Shown: piece after piece, positions 1-11,905 of the stretch
How positions within the stretch are numbered: the first letter of the stretch is position 1
Layout: each line of letters begins with the position of its first letter
Assembly (NCBI GenBank): GCA_000507305.1
Contig: DF239017.1
Coordinates: 186,001 to 250,000 of the forward strand
Reading direction: 5' to 3'
Length of the DNA: 64,000 nucleotides
DNA from: Breviolum minutum Mf 1.05b.01
Taxonomy: Eukaryota; Sar; Dinophyceae; Suessiales; Symbiodiniaceae
Made by a program: the position numbers and the translations under genes
Notes under the pieces: model-generated
What the model saw: the letters and a program-made list of their open reading frames with translations, nothing else
Told to the model about the DNA's origin: nothing
Databases searched by the model: none

Positions 1-5
1 AGACT

Positions 6-103
6 ACCCTCCTTGAAACTAACATAGCCCCTGAACATGGATGGTTGGAATACTAGTTTCCTTTGGGGGAGGCCAATTTTCAGGGGCTATGTTAGTTTTA
101 CGG
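6..103 (+). mobile_element. Family B foldback element, copy 1
   Basis: CTCCTTGAAACTAACATAGC is inverted at the other end (GGGGCTATGTTAGTTTTA). The stem includes CCCTGAAxATGGATGGTTGG. No coding capacity. Confidence 0.75.
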
Positions 104-154
104 ACGGTAGGTGGTGGTTTCATGTTTTTTTTCTTTGTGTCTTAACAAAAAAAG

Positions 155-585
155 ACCCGAGCGCTTTTGGTCCAGCAGTTCCCTCAGGCAGTTCCCCTCG
201 TGAAGAAACTCCTGCGGAAACGCATGGACGTGACTCAGATGTGAAAACTGGTACAACCCAAGTGAAGCACATTGAGGAGCGTGTGAGAGGTGATCATGAA
301 ACGAATGAACCTGTTTCCGCTGAAGACAGGCAACGTTCAAACGAGCAACCCACTCAGATGCCGTCCGGGCATTCTACTGTTGCCTCGAAAGGTACAATCC
401 CATCAGGTACCTACGTTGCCCTGCCAGAGTCTGCATGCCCAAACTGCCTTGGAAGCATGATCGACGGTATGTTCACTCAAGGAGGTCAGGGTTTTTGTCG
501 CCCCATGGAATTGTTCGACTTTTTAGTGGAAACTGTGCGGAGTACCGAGGCAAAAGTGTGTTCAAACAGAATTCTAGAAGCCTAG
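155..585 (+). CDS. Terminal exon of an unrecognised gene
   Basis: After a T-rich tract and AAAAAAAG|ACCCG, one frame runs 143 codons to TAG at 583-585. It is hydrophilic (ETPAETHGRDSDVKTG, PVSAEDRQRSNEQPTQ) and then more folded-looking, with SACPNCLGSMIDGMFTQGG and MELFDFLVETVRSTEA. G+C and codon use differ sharply from the AT-rich sequence that follows. A family B foldback element sits 50 bp upstream, as expected for an intron. No domain recognised. Confidence 0.5.
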
Positions 586-1912
586 TCTTCCTATGTCGTT
601 ATCACTTTTGAAAACATATGTATATATAACATATATATTATATATCTAAACTCATATTGAATAATGATGAGTAATGTAGACTCATGTATAGTAGTCTATC
701 CATGTTTGGACCCCTTAACACCTCCTGACAATGTATTTGGATCCAGTCAGGTTGTCACCTCAAAAAAAGGCCTGTAAGGTAGGCCCCCTGGGCCCGGAGA
801 TAAATGGTTATAGGTTATAACTCCTTTATAAGTAGGGTTTTACCCCCAGCTACCCATTTCCAAGGCCATTTTTAATAGTGGTTATATAACAACCCCATAT
901 ATAACTGGTGATGGGGCCCCACCCTGTAGATGAACATTGAGTTCATTAAAAGAATTTGGAAGGTTCACAACCCCTTTTGTAAAAAGGTTGTGAACCTTGA
1001 GCCTCTTTGGGACCTGTGAATTTTTGCCTCGGTTGTATATGAGAAGTTGTCTTTTAGTCCTGGCGAAAATGTTGGTACCCTTGGGATGGGGGCCCCTTAA
1101 ACACCATATACACCTTGTATCACGTGGGTATTTATTGGGTCCCAATCCCCTTCTAAAAGGGCTCCTGGGGGGCAACGGCTAGGGTACCACCCAAGGGTAC
1201 CAGCATTTTCCCTATGATTTACATGTTCATGGAAGTCTAAGGGCGCCTGCTCAATGCCTACCCCCAAGAAAGAAGGCCTCGGCCTCGTTGAGGGATCGTT
1301 ACGCATCATCCCCCGTAGTCAGGCTTTACAAAGGATTTATTTCAAGGAGACAGGGGTGTCATTTGGGTCAATACCCCTTGGATTCTCATGGAATCACCTG
1401 ATATATTATTGATATTGAAAGAGTCTTGGAAACCAATATACCATCAAATGCAACTAATCTGAATATAAGCAAGTATACCATACATTGATCCTATGGGTAT
1501 GGGCAGTCTTACTGGAAAGTCCATGGTACTTAGTAAATGGATTATAACCCATATCAAGGTAGGTGGGATATGTCCTGTAAATAGGTGAAATAACCCAATT
1601 TACTAATTAGTTACTACCCTTTGGTAAATGAACATAGCAATGGAACATCACCTTTTTCCAATAGGAAATACATCTTCCAAGTGTGCATTTTTCAGCCAGC
1701 TTTACCGTTGTGTAACTTCCATGGACACCCTACTTGGAGGATCATCCCAGTTAGTACGTGGTTAGTAACCCCCATTTATAAGCCAGTTAGGGCGTTGATA
1801 AGGGAAACAATCCCATCTAGGGGATTTATTAACCATGGTTATTAACCACTTACTAAATGGGATGATCCTCCAAGTAGATTCCCATCATACATATATACAT
1901 TTGGTTGTTTTC

Positions 1913-1988
1913 AATGGTATATTTGGTTGTTTCTAATGGTAAACATATGGTAAATGTGGGTAAATATACCATACATGGATGCTATGGA
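1913..1988 (+). mobile_element. Family C foldback element, partial
   Basis: Right arm AAATATACCATACATGGAT is intact and the left arm is shortened. Family C consensus arm: AGGATCCATGTATGGTATAT. Confidence 0.6.
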
Positions 1989-2264
1989 GTATACTTGAAA
2001 AATCCAATCCATCCGTTGATCCTTCCGATCCGTGTGAGGTCCTGCACCGGACACCGAAAGCACCGCGAGTTTCCCTTGTTGGGGGAGCCAAGAAATCATG
2101 GCGCTCGTCAACCTACCCCCCCCCCCCAGAAATAAGGGTTTAATAAGGTCTTATTTCTGGGGGGAGAAGGTTAGGGGGGTAGGTTGACTGGCCATTAAGA
2201 AAGGATAATAGTGATGATGGTGGTGGGATTTTATGAAGAAATTGTTTGGAACCCAGATACTCAA

Positions 2265-2364
2265 CTAGGTGGTGGTTTCAAATGTTTTTTATTTCCATCC
2301 CTACCTAGGGAAGATTCCCAATTTGACGAGCATATTTTTCAGATGGGTTGAAACCACAGACTAA
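2265..2364 (+). mobile_element. Family A foldback element (intron-type MITE), copy 1
   Basis: About 100 bp. The 5' terminus CTAGGTGGTGGTTTCAAA and the inverted 3' terminus TTGAAACCACCAACTAG (variant here) flank a conserved core with CCTACCTAGGGAAGAT and TTTGACGAGCATATTTTTCAG. Short stem-loop DNA with no coding capacity, as expected for a non-autonomous transposon. Further copies are listed separately. Confidence 0.75.
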
Positions 2365-3148
2365 TGAAAGTGTTTGTAGCAAGCACTTTGGAGCCAGTTT
2401 GGTGCGTAAATATCCCAGTTTGAGGGAGCAGAAAGCACTATTTCAACAGGACACGACCTCAATCTACTCCGTTTTTTTCGTCTGAAATCATCCAGTTCAC
2501 CCAGTTAATCTTCAATTCCAAAAGGGGTACATATGGGGTACATCCTAAGGACAATGGGTACTCCCAGGTTCATGTTGAGGGATGAAATCCTTGGAAATCA
2601 TGGGACATTTCATCTTCGATCCAATAGGTTTGAATGAAACAAATCCTCCCACATATTCCTGGGTCTAAAGTCCAAAGACGGTCAAAGAATATTTGCCACT
2701 GTTTTCCAGGTTTGTTATAACCCTAGGGGTTGTTTGTTGTTACAACCCTTTTAAATGGCCTTATAGATTGGATAAGTGGAATTATAACCCTAGGTGGTGG
2801 TTTCAAAGATGTAACACCTACTCTCCTGAGAAAGATGGATGGAGCTCCCACTGCGTTTAATCATGTCCACTTTTTGCTAAGCTTTGTGACACCCAGCCCA
2901 TCCTCACTCCCAAACAAACAACAAATAAAGCAGAACTCCACTGCAAAACCATTGACTAAGACCCTAAGATCACTAATCTATCAGTATACTCAGCAAACAT
3001 TACCCTACTCTTCCAAATACCTTTTGAGTAGGTGCTTGGACCCCCCAACACCTCCTGAGAAGGCCTTTAGGCCAAACACCTCCTGACAATGTATTTGGAG
3101 GATTTTGGAAGACTAGGGTTACACACTTTTCCCGTCCATTCGTCCATC

Positions 3149-3345
3149 CTCGGTGAAGTTCGTTGTTGCCAAACAATCAACCCAAACTGCAACGGCGGGG
3201 AAAATCCGAAAGGTTCGCGACTTTCCCTTCACACTCATTGAGAAAGCATCAGGCGGGGTTTTATTTGCGGGTATCTCATACGGAAGCCGGCCGGATGGAC
3301 TGGATTTCACGGATGGGTTTGTTTTCCCAGGAAAGTCTTTGACCA
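3149..3345 (+). CDS. Candidate exon, unknown
   Basis: Plus-strand frame VKFVVAKQSTQTATAGKIRK then FPFTLIEKASGGVLFAGISY and GSRPDGLDFTDGFVFPGKS. It looks coding and is followed directly by a family A element at 3358. Function not recognised. The minus strand is also open here. Confidence 0.4.
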
Positions 3346-3357
3346 CATGTTTTTTTA

Positions 3358-3456
3358 TCTAGTTGGTGGTTTCAATTATTTTTTATCTTCACACCTACTT
3401 GGGGAAGATTTCCATTTTGACTAATATTTTTAAGATGAGTTGAATTCACCAACTAG
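3358..3456 (+). mobile_element. Family A foldback element, copy 2
   Basis: Starts CTAGTTGGTGGTTTCAA and ends TTCACCAACTAG. The core contains TACTTGGGGAAGATTT and TTGACTAATATTTTTAAG. Confidence 0.7.
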
Positions 3457-3474
3457 TTATGTGTTGTTTTATGG

Positions 3475-3750
3475 TCACCATAATTTTTTGGTGAGGGTGA
3501 AATCATCGGAATCCAGGTTCGGTGGCTGCGTAATTTCAAGATGGTGACGTACCATTAAACTGGTTTCGGCATACCTGACGAACTGATCCAAGGAAGGAGA
3601 TGGATGATAGTCCAGTTCATTTGATGCTTCCTGAATGCCAGTTTTGGCCAATTCAGTGTGGCCAGGTAACATCTCAACACATTTTTTTTGAACCGAGATG
3701 TGGCTCCGTGATTCGTGAACCCTTAGGGTCTTCAAATCCTCCAAATACAT
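3475..3750 (-). CDS. Candidate minus-strand exon or ORF, unknown
   Basis: An open frame from ATG reads MYLEDLKTLRVHESRSHISV then KKCVEMLPGHTELAKTGIQE and RYAETSLMVRHHLEI. Composition is protein-like. No domain recognised and no supporting splice sites chosen. Confidence 0.3.
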   Translation of the reverse strand: MYLEDLKTLRVHESRSHISVQKKCVEMLPGHTELAKTGIQEASNELDYHPSPSLDQFVRYAETSLMVRHHLEITQPPNLDSDDFTLTKKLW

Positions 3751-3989
3751 AGGCGTTTCACCACATCGAGCAGATCATATTTCTCTAAGGTTGTTTCATT
3801 ACACCTTTGGAACACAAACTCTAAACCGTTACCAACAGCTTATAAAGGGATTCCTTTCATAGTTGGCTAAAGGGATTGCCTGGGGTGTGCGATATCGGGG
3901 TGTGTTGTAACTTTCTTGGAATTTCCAAAAAGGTGACTTTAAACTAGAGCCCTCGCAGTGCCCAATCACCCCCAAACAAATTACAGTAC

Positions 3990-4096
3990 ACTCTGGTAAA
4001 CTAACATAGCTGGCTGAAAAATGGACCCGGAATGAAGATGTATTTCCTATTGAGAATGGGGATATTCCAGCCAGCTATGTTAGTTTACCACAGGGT
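3990..4096 (+). mobile_element. Family B foldback element
   Basis: CTCTGGTAAACTAACATAGC to GCTATGTTAGTTTACCACAG, near-perfect terminal inverted repeats. Confidence 0.75.
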
Positions 4097-4678
4097 AAAA
4101 AACAACTTATTGTGCCTTGTAACATCTTGTTCATAAAAAAACTTACCCTCCAAAAAGGTGGCAATAGACAATCACCATCTTTGACACGAAAATGATACTT
4201 TACTTTACTTCCAATTTAGATTTCCAGATGGTTTTCTTTCCGAAACCTTTGTGCCTGGTAATTCTGCGGATGACCTTTTTAGGATGCTGAAAACATGACC
4301 AGAAATCATCCCGGTTGGAATCGTGACCTCCAACTAAGGGGACAACTGGTGGTGGCAACTGAAATATGTTTGGAATTTTCACCCTGAAACTTGGGAAAAA
4401 TGTCCAATTTGACTATATAATACTTACTTAGCCAATGGCTAACCTTTTAACTTTTTGAGATTACATATTTAGTAGGAAAAATCTAGTTTGAACTTTTATT
4501 TTTTGGCCCTTTGGCTGAGTAAGAACATTTTTTTCTATCCCCACCAATTCCTCTACAAAATCAGCATTTTTGAGGAACAGAATTAGTTACAAAAATCAAT
4601 TTCACAACCTTTTTTGGGGGGTTCTTAGAAGGGGGGGATAATTTTTTCAGATGGGTTGGTGAAAAACCCACCAACCCA

Positions 4679-4777
4679 GACCATCACCTGTCGTTTCGAG
4701 GCGACACCCAACGAGGTGCCCAGGACTTCCTCCAGCGCTTTGCCGCTTGGGGAGCCCGGCTGGTCGTAGGGACACAG
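4679..4777 (+). CDS. Candidate exon, unknown
   Basis: Acceptor CAACCCAG|ACCATC and donor GACACAG|GTGGGT bound a G+C-rich island. One frame reads HHLSFRGDTQRGAQDFLQRF then AAWGARLVVGTQ. The acceptor is formed by the 3' end of a decayed family A element. Confidence 0.45.
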
Positions 4778-4831
4778 GTGGGTGGCTTGTGGAAGTAGAT
4801 CGGTAAGTTGGGTTGAGATACCCCATGTTGT

Positions 4832-4931
4832 CTAGGTGGTGGTTTCAAATATTTTTTATTTCCATCCCTACCTAGGGAAGATTCCCAATTTGACGAGCAT
4901 ATTTTTCAGATGGGTTGAAACCACCAACTAG
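4832..4931 (+). mobile_element. Family A foldback element, copy 3
   Basis: Full-length copy, CTAGGTGGTGGTTTCAAAT to GAAACCACCAACTAG. A decayed copy ends just before 4679. Confidence 0.75.
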
Positions 4932-5764
4932 TTTTAGATTTACAGACAACTTACAGTGGTTCATTGTGGTTGTAACCCAACATACACACTATTAATTTAT
5001 ATTTTTTGGTTTTCTTACTTAACTGTCTTTTGTGCCTTGCTAATGAGCAAGTGGGTTGATGACGGAAGTCGGGACCAACACGTCGCTTCAAAAGATCATC
5101 AAAGTCTAGACTCTATACATGTTCTACCAAAGTATTGATGAATTCCTTAGTATAAAGAATCATTGTTTAAAAAAGCACAAGCAGTTCATTGTTCAGAGTT
5201 TCTTGTTCAGATTAAACGGTCCACTTCAAACTCAAGAAAACAGATCAGATGTCATCAGATCACATTCGAAAAAGTACACCCCTCAAGTTGAATTTGTTCG
5301 CCCCTGAAAAGGGAAGCTTTCCGGCGCCGAAAAGGAATTCATCAGACCTTCGTTATAACCATCATTTTTCTGTGTGTCGTGAATTCTTTGTTTGTTTTTT
5401 TGGGGTGAGTAGATCACTCATTTTCTCATCAAATCAATGGTGATGGCAATTCCGCATGTTCAATACTAGGAAGTACATCTTCAGTCAAGATATTCAAGAT
5501 TATTCAAGGTCCATTTTCAAACGATATACAACTACAGTATAATGTTAGTTACCATGAGGTTTAAACAACTTGACAAATTGAACTACTAGGTAAATCTTCG
5601 GTAAAAACCCGAGTTAGCCAGCAGTTGCCCTTTGGCGTGGGGGGTAGATTCAACGTGTCACAACCCGGGACGGTGCCTTGGCCTGAACTTTCTGGATGGA
5701 GCATGACCTGGGAACTCATGCGATAGTTGTGAAAGTGGTTGCTTGGAAACTTTTCGAGTTGGAA

Positions 5765-5955
5765 CTTGGAACATGTCTTTGGAGACGATCTAGACGATTT
5801 GTCAGCCCCACGGTGTTACATCTACCCGGAAGAACCGGGGGACCCATGGACTGTACATGTATGGAAGGATGCACCAAAATCGCAGAAGCTTTCCAAGCAT
5901 GGAGCTTTCGAGTGCCTTGCTGTGATCAATGCCTACTGCCGGGGGAGATTTTAGG
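5765..5955 (+). CDS. Candidate exon, unknown
   Basis: Plus-strand frame HVFGDDLDDLSAPRCYIYPE then EPGDPWTVHVWKDAPKSQK and HGAFECLAVINAYCRGRF, ending at TAG. Another plus-strand frame is open over the same stretch. I prefer this one for its composition. Not recognised. Confidence 0.35.
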
Positions 5956-5984
5956 TTCTTGGAACCTACGACTCACTTCCCACA

Positions 5985-6205
5985 TGTTCAAAGAGTCATA
6001 CCGGCTCAGTTCTGACAGGGGCAGTGCCCGCCTGGGAACCCATGGCCACCGAGAAGACATGGCACAGATTCGACGGGGACAGATTCGACAGGAGCAGTTG
6101 AGTGGTCAGCTCAGCGACTGGACCTTTAAGCGTCACAGCAGAAAGATGGCCGGCGGCAAGGGAAGAACGGTGTTTTTTTTCTCCGTCACCGTCTTTTCCA
6201 CCTGA
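5985..6205 (+). CDS. Candidate exon, unknown
   Basis: Reads SYRLSSDRGSARLGTHGHRE then DMAQIRRGQIRQEQLSGQLS and FKRHSRKMAGGKGRTV. Basic and hydrophilic. It contains a short direct repeat (ACAGATTCGAC twice). Either a last exon or one ending near GAACGG|TG. Not recognised. Confidence 0.35.
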
Positions 6206-6584
6206 TTTCTGGAAAAAAATCTGTTGCTAATCACATAGTTTTGCCATGTTTCACCAACTTCCTTAAAAGAATCCCAAAAAAATGCTACTAGGGGTGTCCA
6301 TGGAAGTGATCGTGACTAGTTAGTGAGTTGGTTTACAAACCCATTTGAGGGACTTAGAGCCTACTTATATCGGGGTTAGGACATCCATTTACTAAGTACC
6401 GACAGGACATCCCAGTAGGAAAGGGATTGCACTTCGAATTATTAGTCATCTAAGAATCTAAGAATGGGCTTGGCATCCAATGAGGGGATCAAACATCCAT
6501 CACTCCCCGAGGCCATGGTCGTCAGTGGATCCATTTCTCGTGCTGTGTCCCATGAGCTCAGTTTGGAGATTGATGATCTTGCCC

Positions 6585-6671
6585 GTACCATCCATGTATG
6601 GTATATTTGCCTACATTTGGTTGATTTTTATGGTAAATGTAGGTAAATATACCATACATGGATGGTATGGG
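6585..6671 (+). mobile_element. Family C foldback element
   Basis: Near-perfect palindrome, TACCATCCATGTATGGTATA to TATACCATACATGGATGGTA. Confidence 0.75.
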
Positions 6672-7904
6672 TTGGTGATGACTTGTTACCTTCAGAAACC
6701 CAAACCTCTTGGAGACTTGAAATTTGTGAGGGTTTCATATATATATATATAGTTCCTTTTTGCAAACTTCAACAACCAACCCCCCAAAACAAACGATGTT
6801 TGCCTCCAAAGTCGTTTCAAAAACCAAAGACAAAACAAACGATGTTTGCCTTAAATGGTCTACATCGGCATCAAACATCTTCAAACTCACCCGCTGGGCC
6901 GGGTGCTGGAAATTGATGTTTTGTTTACATAGGGTTTGCCTTAGCGTTGCCTGGAGTCACTTGGGTCTGCTTTTTGTGTTAAGGATTTGTAGGTTTTTGT
7001 GATTTTTGGGTCAGAATTCTATCATGGATGTATCACTGATGGAATTTATCACTTTTGGGTGAATAGTTCTGGCCATTTTTTCCTAAGGATTCTTTTGATT
7101 TAATGCGCAAGCAAATCTAGACCCTGCAAATTTAACATTTCAAATATGGCTGTTTGAAGTATCTACACAAAATCCTGGTGTTATAAGTTCTTTCACGAGG
7201 CAAGTTTTGATCAAACTCGTTTCTGGAATTTTGACTCCAAAGTCGATTCCATCAGTTTTGGCTACTAAATGAACACATTTTACTACCGTAAGTATCCTGC
7301 AAAAAAACCCTGCAACAAACAGGTTCATTCAGCCTTCCATTGGAGGGTCCAATCGCTGATCCTTAGGGTAGGATTTGTTTTGGGGGGAGCCGTTGATTTT
7401 GAGACATGTTCACTATGAGATATAATGCCGGGCCGGTTCTTTCAACAGACCTGGAAAATATGGGGGGGAAGTGATTCCCAATTTGAAGAGATGTTCTTTC
7501 TTTTGAAGTGGAGGCTGAAAAGCCACCGCCTAGTAATGAGTATACATTCGCCTGTAAAATATCCAAGACCAGAAAAAAACAAATTGTATCCAGTTGTCAT
7601 CGATAGGCGAATGCATCTTATTTCGTGGAAACTGGTGATGTCCCACATGTTTGAAGGTTTGTTGCTTGCAGCCCAGCAAGCCATTTTGTAGATCCATACC
7701 CCGGACCTACTCCAAGACAAACAACTACCTACTTCAATCCATCATTGTTTAAGAATTGATGATCATGTCAAAGGACTCTTGTATGCCAGTTTTTTGATAG
7801 ATGATATTCACCATGTCTTGTTAAATCAAGAATCAAGATGATTTCCTCACAGAAAAGATAGACATCGTCCGTTTCCCTGTTTTAACCCAACATCTTCCTT
7901 CATT

Positions 7905-8053
7905 GAGGCTTTGCTTTAACGACTCGCGAGAAGACACGCGCATTGTCAACAAGTGGCCACCGGCGAAGTTGATGCGTTGTCTTTGTCCAAGTTGGCTGGA
8001 GATGCAAAAGGATTTGCAGGAATTCTACACAAATACCCCGGGCGGAAGATCCA
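7905..8053 (+). CDS. Candidate exon, frame uncertain
   Basis: G+C-rich island open in two plus frames. The frame reading VATGEVDALSLSKLAGDAKG then FAGILHKYPGRKIQ looks more protein-like than the one from the ATG at 7903. It is followed by a family B foldback element. Not recognised. Confidence 0.3.
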
Positions 8054-8086
8054 GTCACACCTATAGTTGCATGAAATATAAATGAT

Positions 8087-8192
8087 TACCCTCCCAAAGT
8101 TTAACATAGCCCCTGAAAAATGATGGTTGGAAGACTACTGTCCTCTTGGGATGGTATATCCTCAGGGGCTATGTTAAACTTCCACCGGGTAC
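8087..8192 (+). mobile_element. Family B foldback element
   Basis: AAGTTTAACATAGCCCCTGA to CAGGGGCTATGTTAAACTT. Confidence 0.75.
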
Positions 8193-8199
8193 AGTAAGT

Positions 8200-10540
8200 T
8201 TGGTAAATGCAGGCATATAACTAATAATAACTAAATACCTTTTCCCAAAATACCTGAACAGGAATACTGAATGTAATGTACAAACAAAAAGGTTGGGAAT
8301 ACTGAGTTTCTTTGCAAAAATTCAACCGATTAAATTGCCAGGAAGAATGGAGCTTGATGTCTAAGGACTGTGTTGATGGTTCACTCCCGTCCTTCTCGGG
8401 ATGTGTATACAATGGTTCCCAACCCCAACACACCAATCCGCTAGGAACTGTACGTCAACAAAATCCACCAAAAAATTGAATATCCTCCCAAAAATGCCAC
8501 CCTCCCCACCAAAGAAATGAGCCTCTTAATGGAGCAATGATATTTCGATAATCATCAAGCAAAAACACCTTTTTTCCTGATGAGAACTATGAAATTTTCT
8601 GCTAAATTCCCATCAATGATACTCACTTATCCAAAACCCAACTTTTAAACTTTCGGGTAATACATAAAATGGTTCCCCCCCCAAAAAAATGTATCTTTTT
8701 ATTTCAAGGGAGTTTTGGAGAGGTGAGGATACGATTTTCCTGCGGTCCCCAGGTAGTTATAAACAACAGCCATACCTTGGATCTATACCTCAGGATTCAA
8801 TTGGTGGCAAAATGAAGACGTTTTTTTGTGTTAATTCCCGGTTGCTAAAATTGAATTTTTGAAAAATCCCCGTTGGCCACATTTTTTTGTTATTCAAGTT
8901 ATTCAACCGGGATTCACATTTTTTGGAAAATCCCGGTTGCTAAAAAAAATGTGTTGGCACATGTCATCTTGGACGGTGGTGATGATGGAATCCTGGGTGG
9001 GGGGTGGTAGATTAGATCGAATTTACTTTCTTAAGTTCTCAGTGGTTTCAAAGTTGAAAAATTACTACGATACACCCTGATACATTATATGGTGAAAGAA
9101 AATAATCACCCTTAAAATAGACCATTCCAACAGGGACCATCTTGAAGTCACCGGCCTCACATGGGTTCCGGTATACTACCGCCAGGTTATTACTTCCAGT
9201 GCCAGCTTCAATGGTTTCTCAGATCATCTTTGACACGGTGCCTAGGAGTCCGGAGAATTCATTCCGCCGGGATGGATTTTTTTCGCAGATATTTCCACAG
9301 GTTTTTATTTGTTTTGACAAGGAAAAAAGCGAGATTTCGCAAACACATCAATTTTGACCCACCCCAACATGGAAAAAATGATAAAATAGATGTTTTTGTT
9401 GTTTGAAGGAGACCACATGGGAAATATGTTTTTTTTTCGTTTGAAGGAATGAGTCAGGTGGGTGATTTTTTTGCCAGAATGGTGGGAAGTGTAGTATAGT
9501 TGGGAGATTATATTTACCTACCGTGACTTTGCCATGCTAAAGAGATGTGCGCTATAGCGTGTATATATATATTTTTTTTTATTTTTAAATCCTATCTCTT
9601 GTTGCAACCCATGCCACAAGATTCTATTGATGTTTTCCAGTTGAAAGTGGGTTGTTATATAAATTGTTTGGAGTGAATTCATATGGGTGTTTCCTAAAAT
9701 GGTGGTACCCAACAACCATAGGTTTCCTACTAAAAATGATCATTTTGGGGTGTCTTGGGGGTACCACCATTTAAGGAAACACCCATGTGTAGTTCAGAGT
9801 GATCCCCATCATGGGCACATATAGGGACCACTTATAGAGGCCCATGCATCACAAGAAGGGATTCCTATGAACCTCCTTGCGGCAGAGATGGTGGGAATCA
9901 CCTTTCTGACTGAGGAAAAAACTAGAGTAACTAAGATCAGGGCTATATCAAAACATCTTTTGGGCTGAAGTTTATCAACAAATGTCAGTATAGACTGTAT
10001 AGATCAGTATACATTGGAACTACCCCCCCACGCAGGATGCCAGTCACTAGGATTATTCCATTTTCAGTAGGGAATCCAAAAAAAAACCTTCACTTGTGTG
10101 GGGGGGGTAGACCGAGAGTATACAATAGTATTCGTACTGGAGTATAAATATGCTAGTTGATGGGTGTTGTTTTGACTACATTTAGTTTCGGCAGGCATCG
10201 TCCTTTGTGGTAGAGTTGTATCATGGTGATTCATATCAGCTGTCATGCTTGATTGGTCTTGAAAGCTTCGGTGGTTGACAATCCTTACGAACAGGATGCT
10301 CCCCCCCCCAAAAAAAAACAAAAACGGATCCGCATGAACAACAAAAAATTCCAATTGGAAAGTTACAGTTTGTATATGATATATGATTCTCGGAAAATAT
10401 GTCAACTTCTTGCCAAAGATATCGCTGAGAAGTAAGATCCCCAATGCTTGGAAACCCACGGGGGAATTTGTGAGGTTCCACGGGGGCCACCTTCCGGGCC
10501 ATTTGTTTGATGCCAATCCAATTTGTGGTGTTTGAGGAGG
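8200..10540. other. Stretch without a supported gene
   Basis: AT-rich with homopolymers and one family D element. The island at about 9142-9290 has moderate G+C and two open frames, but I could not choose a frame or borders. The minus-strand open frame at 10064-10606 lacks coding character. Confidence 0.4.
9682..9786 (+). mobile_element. Family D foldback element
   Basis: ATGGGTGTTTCCTAAAATGG to CCATTTAAGGAAACACCCAT. Family D core: GGTACCCCAAAATGGATGG and its complement. Confidence 0.7.
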
Positions 10541-10547
10541 ATATGAA

Positions 10548-10647
10548 CTAGGTGGTGGTTTCAATTTTTTCTTATGTTTACCCCGAACCTTGGGGAAGAT
10601 TCCCATTTTGACTAATATTTTTCAACTGGGTTGAAAGCACCAACCAG
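10548..10647 (+). mobile_element. Family A foldback element, copy 4
   Basis: Full length. TGAAC occurs immediately outside both ends (before CTAGG and after CCAG), a likely short target-site duplication. Confidence 0.7.
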
Positions 10648-10904
10648 TGAACCTCGCAAACCCTGTAGAATTTGGATGGATGAGTTGATGAACCGCCAGG
10701 ATCAGATGAACCACCAGATCCCTAACAGAACCCTTTATCTAAGTACCCCTCCTTTTTTGGAGGATTATCCCATGATGGACGTAAGCAGCTATCAACCCAT
10801 GGTGATTGTAAGTTCCGTAACTGGGGTTTTGTTCCCCTTCCAAATGGCTTAAATGGCTTATACATGGGGGTTAGAGACTACTTACTGAGTCGGGGTGATC
10901 CTCC

Positions 10905-11211
10905 AAGTACAGCAACAATTGAGGGTTCCAATCCCATCCTTGAACAGCAACCAGCAGCCAGGACTTTTGTGCAGAAAGCTTTAGATCGAATTCTTTTAGC
11001 AGAGGCCGGAGTTGAAAAAGGAAGAGGTTTGGTTGTTCTGGGGATTAATTTCAACAAATTGGATCCTATCTATGATCATGCACATGAAAAACTACAGCAA
11101 GATGAGACAGTTGACGTTGTGTTTTCAGTGTGGTTTACCGGAATTTCTATCATTTCATTGGGCCCATTGGGTTGGGGGTTTCTTGTTCATCAGATTGACG
11201 TCACAATATGA
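10905..11211 (+). CDS. Candidate exon(s), unknown
   Basis: Open frame SNPILEQQPAARTFVQKALD, then RILLAEAGVEKGRGLVVLG and PIYDHAHEKLQQDETVDVV. It is helical and well composed. AAGAG|GTTTGG inside may be a donor, which would end the exon near 11029. No domain recognised. Confidence 0.4.
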
Positions 11212-11274
11212 GGGTCAATGACTTCTGAAATGATCATGTTAAGAGTATTTGAGCAGTGCAAAAGTCACTGTATT

Positions 11275-11441
11275 CCACCAAGAATTTCAGGTACCTAAAA
11301 TGGAGGTAATGAATCAACCTTATATTCGGCTATTTTTTCGGGGTGGGTTTTCCCTTACATAAGCCTTAAATACAGCTTGCATAATTAGTTGAGGTTTCCT
11401 CCATCTTAGGTACCTGAAATGTTTGGTGAAATATTAGTCAA
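11275..11441 (+). mobile_element. Family J foldback element
   Basis: TTTCAGGTACCTAAAATGGA to CATCTTAGGTACCTGAAATG, about 165 bp. A close copy is at 51171-51330 and a left-end fragment at 62504-62560. Confidence 0.65.
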
Positions 11442-11445
11442 CCAG

Positions 11446-11576
11446 GATTCATCGTCACATCCATCGACAGGGCCTTCCCATCAGCTCTGTGAACACCGCG
11501 GCGCTGGGCGCGGAGTGTGGTGGTGACTTGCGCCAGGCGAGTTCCAGCGCGGTGAAAAACGGGGGAGAGTTCCAAG
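11446..11576 (+). CDS. Candidate exon between two foldback elements, unknown
   Basis: Acceptor GTCAACCAG|GATTCA and donor TTCCAAG|GTCTGA. Reads IHRHIHRQGLPISSVNTAAL then GAECGGDLRQASSSAVKNGG. The strong G+C contrast and clean borders support a real exon. A family J element lies immediately upstream and family A/E elements immediately downstream. Confidence 0.45.
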
Positions 11577-11602
11577 GTCTGAAGTGTATGAAACGAACCA
11601 CT

Positions 11603-11850
11603 GGGTGGTGGTTTCAAACCCTGGTTGTTTAGGGTGCTAATATAGGGGATTATATTATCCAGTTATATAGGCTAAAGGGATTATTTTCTGAACCATATAG
11701 GGATCCCTATGAAGCAACCAGGAATAATGAAATACTGGGTGGTGGTCTCAAACAACATGTTGTGTTAAACCTTACCTGGGGAGATGATCCAATTTGACTA
11801 ATTAATATGTTTGAAAAATAGCTTGCTGGTGGTTTCAAGTTTTTTTTGTT
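11603..11850 (+). mobile_element. Broken family A copies with a nested family E element
   Basis: A family A 5' end (GGTGGTGGTTTCAAA) is followed at once by a complete family E element (GGTTGTTTAGGGTGCTAATA to GAAGCAACCAGG, about 11626-11724). A second truncated family A copy from 11738 and another 5' end at about 11826 follow. Successive insertions into the same site. Confidence 0.55.
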
Positions 11851-11905
11851 ACACCAGGAACCCTGCAAAGATTCCTGACCCAAATTGGTACAGGAATTTT
11901 GCAAG

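Larger units (their letters stand above)
586..3148. other. Non-coding stretch with foldback elements
   Basis: AT-rich, with several palindromes (for example around 860-1000, 1180-1260 and 1730-1880, and a family A and C copy). A lone family A 5' end is at about 2792. I see no convincing exon. Confidence 0.5.

Noticed and set aside
10064-10606. 180-codon minus-strand open frame
   Set aside because: Composed of homopolymer runs, AT-rich low-complexity DNA and part of a family A element. No protein-like composition.
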